A DNA stretch of 6,988 nucleotides from Prevotellaceae bacterium (GTDB lineage Bacteria; Bacteroidota; Bacteroidia; Bacteroidales; UBA932). Positions 1-3,313 of this stretch are shown here, one piece after another. The stretch covers positions 1 through 6,988 of the forward strand of contig JAISRS010000483.1 in assembly GCA_031273485.1 (NCBI GenBank), written 5' to 3'. The first letter of the stretch is position 1. Each line of letters opens with the position of its first letter. Below the pieces are notes generated by a model that worked only from the letters and a program-made list of their open reading frames with translations, made no database searches and was not told the DNA's origin. Both the position numbers and the translations under genes were made by a program.

Positions 1-2
1 GC

Positions 3-68
3 TTCAATAACGGCGAAGCCACCCACGGCGACCTCCTGCGGGAGTTGGTGTTTAAAATAATGCACTAA
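3..68 (+). CDS. C-terminal end of an unidentified protein (5' end outside window)
   Basis: An open frame enters from the left edge and gives about 21 residues containing NNGEATHGDLLRELVF before the TAA at 66-68. I do not recognise the family. This frame was preferred because its mixed charged/hydrophobic composition looks protein-like; another forward frame is also open to about 60 and reads as low-quality sequence. The 8-bp repeat tract begins directly after the stop. The call is weak because so little of the gene is present. Confidence 0.3.
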   Translation, partial: FNNGEATHGDLLRELVFKIMH

Positions 69-107
69 AAGATTTAAAGATTTAAGGATTTAAAGATTTA
101 AAGATTT
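69..107. repeat. Octanucleotide tandem repeat (AAGATTTA, about 4.9 copies)
   Basis: The unit AAGATTTA repeats at 69, 77, 85 (one A to G change), 93 and 101, the last copy lacking its final A. It lies between the stop of the left-edge ORF and the 3' side of the minus-strand genes, so copy-number change would not alter a reading frame here. There are no spacers, so it is a simple slippage-type repeat and not a CRISPR. Confidence 0.9.
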
Positions 108-146
108 GCCATGCGGGGGTAGCCTGCGACAGCTAAACCTGTAAAT

Positions 147-188
147 TCATAAATCTGTTTCCTCTAACAAGCGGTTGGTATGGGTCAT
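147..188 (-). pseudogene. 13-codon stub translationally coupled to the 53-aa gene; likely truncated partner
   Basis: An ATG at 188-186 overlaps the TGA (187-185) of the upstream 53-aa gene in an ATGA arrangement, the classic geometry of translational coupling. The frame reads MTHTNRLLEETDL and stops at 149-147. Nothing recognisable follows in any minus-strand frame before the octamer tract. I infer that this is the remaining 5' end of a coupled second gene. From memory, proteins of the MARPIKETPVL type often precede GNAT acetyltransferase genes in Bacteroidales, but this stub is too short to confirm that. It could also be chance. Confidence 0.35.
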
Positions 189-346
189 GGCAAATAGAAA
201 TTCGACCGTTGCTTTAAGAACTCATACGATTTCTTTATTTCCTCAAGCCTTTCTTGCGATACAGGTTGCAGGTTTTGCATGGCTTTGCGAAAACGTTTTG
301 CATCTTTTCCCTTTAATACGGGCGTTTCTTTGATTGGGCGTGCCAT
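185..346 (-). CDS. Small conserved Bacteroidales protein (MARPIKETPVL type), 53 aa, possible antitoxin-like
   Basis: The 53-aa product begins MARPIKETPVLKGKDA, has a basic N-terminal half (KGKDAKRFRK) and an amphipathic Glu/Lys-rich helix (SQERLEEIKKSYEFLKQ) before a short tail. I recognise the opening as typical of small, uncharacterised Bacteroidales proteins whose size and charge resemble TA antitoxins; this is recollection, not a search. The frame stays open upstream to about 499, but the extra residues are low-complexity and non-homologous looking, and the internal ATG at 346-344 gives exactly the conserved MARP start. A near-consensus minus-strand promoter element lies about 25 nt upstream. 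The stop overlaps the ATG of a 13-codon stub, suggesting a former two-gene operon that lost its second gene. The function is not established. Confidence 0.65.
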   Translation of the reverse strand: MARPIKETPVLKGKDAKRFRKAMQNLQPVSQERLEEIKKSYEFLKQRSNFYLP

Positions 347-370
347 AATTATATTCTTGTTTTGAAAGTA

Positions 371-378
371 CGAAGATA
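371..378 (-). promoter_or_regulatory. Candidate -7 element for the 53-aa gene (TATCTTCG)
   Basis: On the minus strand the sequence TATCTTCG differs by one base from the Bacteroidetes -7 consensus TAnnTTTG. It lies about 25 nt before the ATG at 346, a suitable distance for a short leader. No clear TTTG -33 box is visible upstream, only an AT-rich stretch, so this is a weak candidate. Confidence 0.35.
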
Positions 379-496
379 GCGCTTTTTCCGGATTTAAAAA
401 TTTATTACCGGTAGTTATCGGCGCCACGATGGGGGACATGGTATGCGTCGTTGCCCCGTTATCCTGTGTCTGTTTACCACTCTGTACTGAGTCCGC

Positions 497-585
497 CACG
501 TGCCCACGTGACGTGTCGTCACATGCCCACGTGGCGATAAGTCACATGCCCACGTTACGGGTCGTCACGTGTGCATGTGACGGTC
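497..585. repeat. Degenerate 23-bp tandem repeat, about 3.9 copies
   Basis: Units start at 497, 520, 543 and 566 (the last incomplete). Each begins CACRTGCCCACGT, followed by a G/C-rich spacer ending in GT; the fourth copy reads CACGTGTGCATGTGACG. The unit contains overlapping palindromic hexamers (CACGTG, and CATG within CACATG), so the array could fold or bind a dimeric protein repeatedly. It occupies the otherwise empty stretch between the upstream region of the 53-aa gene and the AraC remnant. There are no unique spacers, so it is not a CRISPR. Confidence 0.85.
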
Positions 586-632
586 TTTGAGCAGGGCGGT
601 ATCTCCGCGCATCATGGAGGCAGCGCTTGAAA

Positions 633-661
633 CTCAGACAGGGGGCTAAACCCTGTCAGGG
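633..661. repeat. Inverted repeat (7-bp perfect stem, extendable)
   Basis: GACAGGG at 637-643 pairs with CCCTGTC at 651-657 around a 7-nt loop, and three more pairs (one G-U) extend it beyond a single mismatch to 633/661. It lies near the 3' end of the minus-strand AraC remnant, where a terminator is expected, but neither strand has a T-run after the stem. It is therefore a hairpin of uncertain role, not a clear intrinsic terminator. Confidence 0.55.
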
Positions 662-680
662 TATTGAGTGTGTTTCCCCA

Positions 681-736
681 ACATCTCCACATCTCCACAT
701 CTCCACATCTCCACATCTCCACATCTCCACATCTTC
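681..736. repeat. Octanucleotide tandem repeat (ACATCTCC, six perfect copies plus one degenerate)
   Basis: Six perfect ACATCTCC units run from 681 to 728, and a seventh (ACATCTTC) ends at 736. In the minus strand the tract lies inside the open frame that continues from the AraC DNA-binding domain, where it produces the repetitive peptide CGDVEMWR. Because 8 is not a multiple of 3, gain or loss of one unit would change the frame and stop of the C-terminal tail. This is the second 8-bp repeat in the first 750 bases. Confidence 0.92.
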
Positions 737-915
737 TGAAGGCTTGCGGCGACATCCGGAACTTCCGCTTGAACGCTGTCGAAAAGTGCGACTGGTGCTC
801 ATAGCCGACCGCATCGGCTACTTCCTGTATCGTTTTATCCGTATCTAATAAATATTGGCGGGCAAGGTTCATCCGGTAATTGAAAAGATAGCCGAAGACG
901 GTGGTTCCAAACAGC

Positions 916-937
916 GTTTTTCAGCCGTTTTTCAGCC
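916..937. repeat. 11-bp tandem duplication at a gene-remnant junction
   Basis: GTTTTTCAGCC occurs twice in a row (916-926 and 927-937). It coincides with the frameshift in the minus-strand AraC remnant and abuts the plus-strand methyltransferase remnant that is recognisable from 938. This is consistent with a slippage or end-joining scar. Removing one copy does not restore the AraC frame, so further changes have occurred. Confidence 0.8.
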
Positions 938-1090
938 AACTGGTTCTACGCCATCATGCTCTGTACGGGACTTGTAACGCTGTTTTCTTTCCGCATTCCT
1001 GACGAGGAAAGGCTGATGACGGAACGTTTCGGCGAGGCATACAAAGCCTATATAAAACGAACAAAACGACTGATACCGTTTGTGTTTTGA
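938..1090 (+). pseudogene. C-terminal remnant of an isoprenylcysteine carboxyl methyltransferase-like protein
   Basis: About 50 codons end at the TGA 1088-1090. They read NWFYAIMLCTGLVTLFSF, a hydrophobic probable membrane segment, then RIPDEERLMTERFGEAYKAY and KRTKRLIPFVF. The segment R-I-x-x-E-E-x-L, F-G-x-x-Y-x-x-Y, followed by a basic K/R-T-K-R-L-I-P tail, is the characteristic C-terminus of the ICMT/phospholipid methyltransferase (PEMT-like) family of membrane SAM-dependent methyltransferases. No start or N-terminal membrane segments precede it: the DNA to the left is the AraC remnant on the opposite strand. It is a 3' fragment and almost certainly not expressed as an enzyme. The broken methyltransferase gene starts 5 nt downstream, suggesting both once belonged to one operon. 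Confidence 0.7.
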
Positions 1091-1095
1091 AAGAC

Positions 1096-1720
1096 ATGAA
1101 CAAAAAAGGAAACGAATTTAAGTGGCTTGCCGGCGGCAGGAGTTAGCCCGTCTGTTCGGCTTCACGCCTGCCTTTTACCGGAAAGGTATCGGGGATATAG
1201 CGCTTGCCGGCGGAATGAGGGCACTTGACTTGGGTTGCGGTCCCGGCGCGTTAAGTTTCGCGCTGGCGGAGATAGCCCACCCGCAAGCCGAAATCACCGG
1301 CATTGACATTTCCGAAGACCAGTTGAATTATGCACGCAGCCAGTGCGGCCGCTACCGCTGCACACTCCGTTTTGAAAACCGCTCGATGGACGAACTCCCG
1401 TTTCCGGATGCGTGGTTCGAGTGGTTACTTCGATGGCATTGCACGAAACACCTCCCGAAGTGCGGCGGGCAGCCATCGCCCAAACGGCGCGTGTGTTGAA
1501 ATCCGGCGGCGTGTTCGTGCTGGTGGACTGGAGCCAACCCAAATTCGGGCTGTGGGGGCTGGTCTGGTTCCCGATGATTTGCCGGGGCATGCAAAACAGG
1601 GACAATTGGCAAAATGTCTATCCGGCGCTGTGCGGCGAACACGGCTTGCAGCGGACGGAAGACCGTTACCTCAATTCGATAGCGCGGCGGCAGGTGTTTG
1701 TGAAAGAAATAGCAGAATAG
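1096..1720 (+). pseudogene. Class I SAM-dependent methyltransferase, broken by frameshifts
   Basis: Three frames together spell a Rossmann-fold methyltransferase (Methyltransf_11/25, UbiE-like). An ATG at 1096 gives MNKKGNEFKW and stops at 1146. From about 1122 another frame gives RRQELARLFGFTPAFYRKGI, motif I ALDLGCGPGALSFALAE, and ITGIDISEDQLNYAR, where the acidic residue after the second strand would contact the SAM ribose. At 1420/1421 the frame changes: DAWFE is followed in the next frame by VVTSMALHETPPEVRRAA, then ARVLKSGGVFVLVDW, and the native end at TAG 1720. Adding one base at that point restores the expected FD-VVVTSMALHE run, so this is a single-base deletion or a sequencing error. 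A second frame change near 1120-1130 makes true decay more likely. The substrate is unknown. Confidence 0.8.
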
Positions 1721-1900
1721 TCAATTGTTTACGCGGGCTTTTTTGGTTGATATAGACGTTGTGGAGAAGTTTAAAGAAACATGATAACAACTGACGAATA
1801 TAAACCCGCTCCCCATCTTTACTGTTACGTTCCTGACGGCGCTGCTGTCTATGCTCCTTTCTGGGAAGGGTTTTCGATGGTTTTCGCTCGTGTGTGAGGG
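1721..1900. other. Short degraded stretch without an intact gene; faint ABC-exporter membrane trace
   Basis: No complete gene is visible between the methyltransferase stop and the ABC remnant. One plus-strand frame at 1821-1860 reads TVTFLTALLSMLL, a hydrophobic run that could be a leftover membrane segment of the ABC exporter half whose nucleotide-binding domain remnant follows. A 39-codon frame from ATG 1781 has no recognisable features. I see no convincing terminator or promoter here. Confidence 0.35.
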
Positions 1901-2183
1901 GGCGTAAACGTGAAAGACATCGACCCTGAGGCATTGACGAATCGACCGCCTTTGCCGACCCCGAAAATGAGCATCTGATACATCAAGCCCTCCGCGAACT
2001 GATGAAGGGCAAAACCGTTCTGATGATTGTTCATCGCCTCACAAGCATCACAGAAGCCGACAACATTCTGGTCATCGACAGGGGAAAGATTGCGGAACAG
2101 GGTTCGCACGGCGAATTGCTCAAGCAGCAGGGAATTTACCTGACCATGTGGAACGAATACCGGCAATCGGTTCGCCGGACAAT

Positions 2184-2189
2184 AGGAGG
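2184..2189 (+). promoter_or_regulatory. Strong Shine-Dalgarno (AGGAGG) ahead of truncated ORF
   Basis: A perfect AGGAGG lies 6 nt before the ATG at 2196. This is unusual beside the other starts in the window, which have no clear SD, and it supports 2196 as a former real start of the second ABC half. Confidence 0.6.
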
Positions 2190-2195
2190 GTGCTC

Positions 2196-2264
2196 ATGCT
2201 TGAAACGATTCAAACGCTGTCCTTTCCTGTTGTTGATAATGTCTTTTTTGCTTTTGACTGTTAA
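2196..2264 (+). pseudogene. 5' stub of a second gene (probably partner ABC half), truncated after a few codons
   Basis: The ATG at 2196 has a strong SD and lies at the end of the ABC remnant, exactly where the second half of a paired ABC exporter usually begins. The frame reads MLETIQTLS, then FPVVDNVFFAFDC and a TAA at 2262-2264. The opening resembles the start of Bacteroidales ABC half-transporters (ML-x-TIQ), which I infer from memory. After about nine codons the sequence becomes AT-rich and no longer fits, so the junction with the defence island is probably near 2223-2260. Confidence 0.45.
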
Positions 2265-2279
2265 TTTATAAAAAAACAG

Positions 2280-2287
2280 TATCTTTG
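2280..2287 (+). promoter_or_regulatory. Candidate Bacteroidetes promoter 1, -7 element TATCTTTG
   Basis: TATCTTTG is a perfect match to the Bacteroidetes -7 consensus TAnnTTTG. A TTTTG at 2252-2256 could serve as the -33 box, but the 23-nt gap is slightly longer than the usual 19-21. It sits at the left edge of the AT-rich block, directly after the truncated ABC stub, and points into the operon. A transcript from here would have a leader of about 80 nt before the 43-codon ORF. Confidence 0.5.
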
Positions 2288-2338
2288 CGCCGATTTTTGA
2301 TAATTCAGTCAGTATTACGATTGTCGGAAATAATTTAG

Positions 2339-2346
2339 TAACTTTG
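2339..2346 (+). promoter_or_regulatory. Candidate Bacteroidetes promoter 2, -7 element TAACTTTG
   Basis: TAACTTTG matches TAnnTTTG perfectly and lies 28 nt before the ATG at 2375, an ideal distance for the first gene of the operon. No clear TTTG box is present about 20 nt upstream, so it might need an activator or be weak. With the element at 2280 it would make a tandem promoter pair. Confidence 0.5.
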
Positions 2347-2374
2347 ATTTATAGTAAATTAAAAATATGCTAAT

Positions 2375-2506
2375 ATGTTATTTTCTGAGAGAATCAGGCA
2401 ATTAAAAGATGACATTTTGACTCTTTGGATTGTTGAGCAAATTATTGAAGTTGTGAAGGATAAAAAAGAGTTGGCATGCAAAGTGTTGAATGTTGTACAA
2501 AAATAG
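2375..2506 (+). pseudogene. 43-aa internally deleted XRE-family regulator (HTH core missing, frame intact)
   Basis: The 43-aa ORF begins MLFSERIRQLK, the standard opening of small Bacteroidetes XRE/Cro-type regulators (FGERIRxLRExKGL). It then goes straight to DDILTLWIVEQIIEVV and KDKKELACKVLNVVQK, which matches the C-terminal end of the same family (E-x-x-LL-x-LWL-x-D-x-I-x-x-V-x-x-x-x-x-A-x-x-A-L). The 55-65 residues between, holding the helix-turn-helix and the conserved KIERG motif, are absent, and the frame is preserved. Intact versions are roughly 100 aa and, as I recall, often lie immediately upstream of DNA-methyltransferase or restriction operons, matching the position here. Promoter 2 fits as its promoter, and the next gene starts 16 nt after the stop. 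The product could not bind DNA through an HTH, so it is either a decay product or a retained short dimerisation peptide. The call rests on pattern memory, not alignment. Confidence 0.55.
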
Positions 2507-2521
2507 CTAAGAGAGATAAAA

Positions 2522-3310
2522 ATGACAGAACAGATAGAAAAAATATTAAACGAACTCAAAATAATTCGAGTAAAACTGCCTGAATTGCGTGATTTGTTTT
2601 GGCTTAAAGTTGACCGCTATAACGAAGTTGATCAGCAACGTGGCGTGGCGTTTGATGAAAAATTTAAGCGGCAATGCGACAAACTTGTCCGAGCAATAGA
2701 CAGTTTTACGGCTTTTGTAGAAAAAAGTTTTGCTCCGAGTGCAGAAGATATTGCAAAAGAGGAAATCCTACAAAAGTTACGTTCCGAATTTCCGGGTTTT
2801 GACGGTTGGAACGAGGAGGCAAAAAACGCATTGCTCGAAAGAGAAAAGAACGACCTTTTATCAAAACTTCCTCAAAAGATTATACAGATACAGACCAATA
2901 TAGAAAAACCTAATCATGGCCCAAAATATCAAATCAACAATCAACCCGATAAAGTTTATAACATTGATAGCGATTTTTCGCATTGTAGACCTTGCTTATT
3001 TGAGTTTAGAAAACAAAAACAGGTCATAAATAATTGGGCTATGCTACTCCGAGAGTTAGCAGAAAAACTTTACAGTAAAAATTCGACCCCGATAAATGAA
3101 TTTATTGCAAAAGATTTATCTAAAAAGCCATTGTTTTCAAAAAATCCCGAAATATATTTAAGAGCATTAGAAATTGCAAGCGGATTATATGTTGAATCCA
3201 ATTTTTCGGCAAATCAAATGTGCAATTTCTGTAAAAAAATACTTGATATTTATGGCATTGCTCATTCGGAAGTAAGAATTTATTTAGACCGTATTCCTGC
3301 AAAAATGTAA
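2522..3310 (+). CDS. Hypothetical protein, 262 aa, with two CxxC pairs; first full gene of the defence operon
   Basis: I do not recognise this family. The N-terminal 120 residues are charged and predicted helical, possibly coiled-coil (EQIEKILNELKIIR, DEKFKRQCDKLVRAIDSF, EEAKNALLEREKNDLLSK). A polar linker (about 125-150) is followed by HCRPC (C155, C158), a helical segment around WAMLLRELAEKL, and a second pair CNFC (C234, C237). H154 and H248 are also nearby. The spaced CxxC pairs could form one zinc or Fe-S site, which is inference. There is no signal peptide or membrane segment, so it is probably cytoplasmic. The ATG at 2522 follows a purine-rich GAGAGATAAA. The stop lies 3 nt before the ATG of the PAPS-reductase-like gene, so the two are almost certainly co-transcribed and perhaps functionally linked. 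The 3' third is visibly more AT-rich than the 5' half. It may be an accessory subunit of the sulfur/Fe-S protein that follows. Confidence 0.85.
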   Translation: MTEQIEKILNELKIIRVKLPELRDLFWLKVDRYNEVDQQRGVAFDEKFKRQCDKLVRAIDSFTAFVEKSFAPSAEDIAKEEILQKLRSEFPGFDGWNEEAKNALLEREKNDLLSKLPQKIIQIQTNIEKPNHGPKYQINNQPDKVYNIDSDFSHCRPCLFEFRKQKQVINNWAMLLRELAEKLYSKNSTPINEFIAKDLSKKPLFSKNPEIYLRALEIASGLYVESNFSANQMCNFCKKILDIYGIAHSEVRIYLDRIPAKM

Positions 3311-3313
3311 TCT

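Larger units (their letters stand above)
612..939 (-). pseudogene. AraC-family regulator remnant (C-terminal HTH half only)
   Basis: The minus strand encodes the second half of an AraC/XylS DNA-binding domain. The open frame from 920 reads KTLFGTTVFGYLFNYRM, then NLARQYLLDTDKTIQEVADAVGY, and ends with SHFSTAFKRKFRMSPQAFRR, which matches the second helix-turn-helix and the end of AraC proteins. A TGA at 923-921 interrupts this frame. The preceding bases encode LAEKRLK (939-919) in a different frame, as expected for the linker of the same domain, so a frameshift separates the two parts. The sensor domain and first HTH are absent; right of 938 the DNA belongs to an unrelated plus-strand remnant. 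An 11-bp tandem duplication (916-937) marks the break. The C-terminal tail runs through the ACATCTCC repeat and is probably not native. The product is unlikely to work as a regulator. Confidence 0.8.
1901..2271 (+). pseudogene. ABC exporter half-transporter remnant (end of nucleotide-binding domain)
   Basis: Two frames carry pieces of one ABC ATPase domain. Frame one (1901-1939) reads GGVNVKDIDPEALT, matching the strand just after Walker A in exporter-type ABC domains. Frame two (open from 1930) starts at the Walker B/D-loop with IDESTAFADPENE, continues through the H-loop (VLMIVHRLTSITEADNILVI), RGKIAEQGSHGELLKQQG and IYLTMWNEYRQSV, then runs past the expected end to a stop at 2271. The Walker A, Q-loop and LSGGQ signature are all missing. 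The two pieces abut within a few bases, implying an internal deletion of most of the catalytic core. The parent was probably half of a heterodimeric lipid, drug or siderophore exporter; the next gene starts at 2196 but is also truncated. It is non-functional. Confidence 0.85.

Noticed and set aside
347..499. Upstream extension of the 53-aa gene to a 104-aa ORF
   Set aside because: The added residues are low-complexity and unlike the conserved part, while the MARP start is typical of the family and has a candidate promoter inside the extension.
497..736. CRISPR array
   Set aside because: Both repeat tracts are directly contiguous with no unique spacers, and no cas genes are present.
627..848. 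Plus-strand ORF of 73 aa across the ACATCTCC repeat
   Set aside because: It is the antisense shadow of the AraC domain and the repeat, with repetitive HISTSPHL peptide.
1721..1745. Intrinsic terminator after the methyltransferase (GCGGGCTTTTTT)
   Set aside because: The T-run follows a GC-rich stretch, but no complementary left arm is present within a usable distance.
1294..1755. Three overlapping ORFs of 96-141 aa across the methyltransferase
   Set aside because: They are off-frame or antisense readings of the high-GC methyltransferase remnant and have no recognisable motifs.
2002..2271. Intact 89-aa gene beginning at the internal ATG in the ABC remnant
   Set aside because: The ATG lies inside the ABC ATPase fold between the D-loop and H-loop; the protein would lack Walker A, signature and Walker B, and its last 25 residues are out-of-family read-through.
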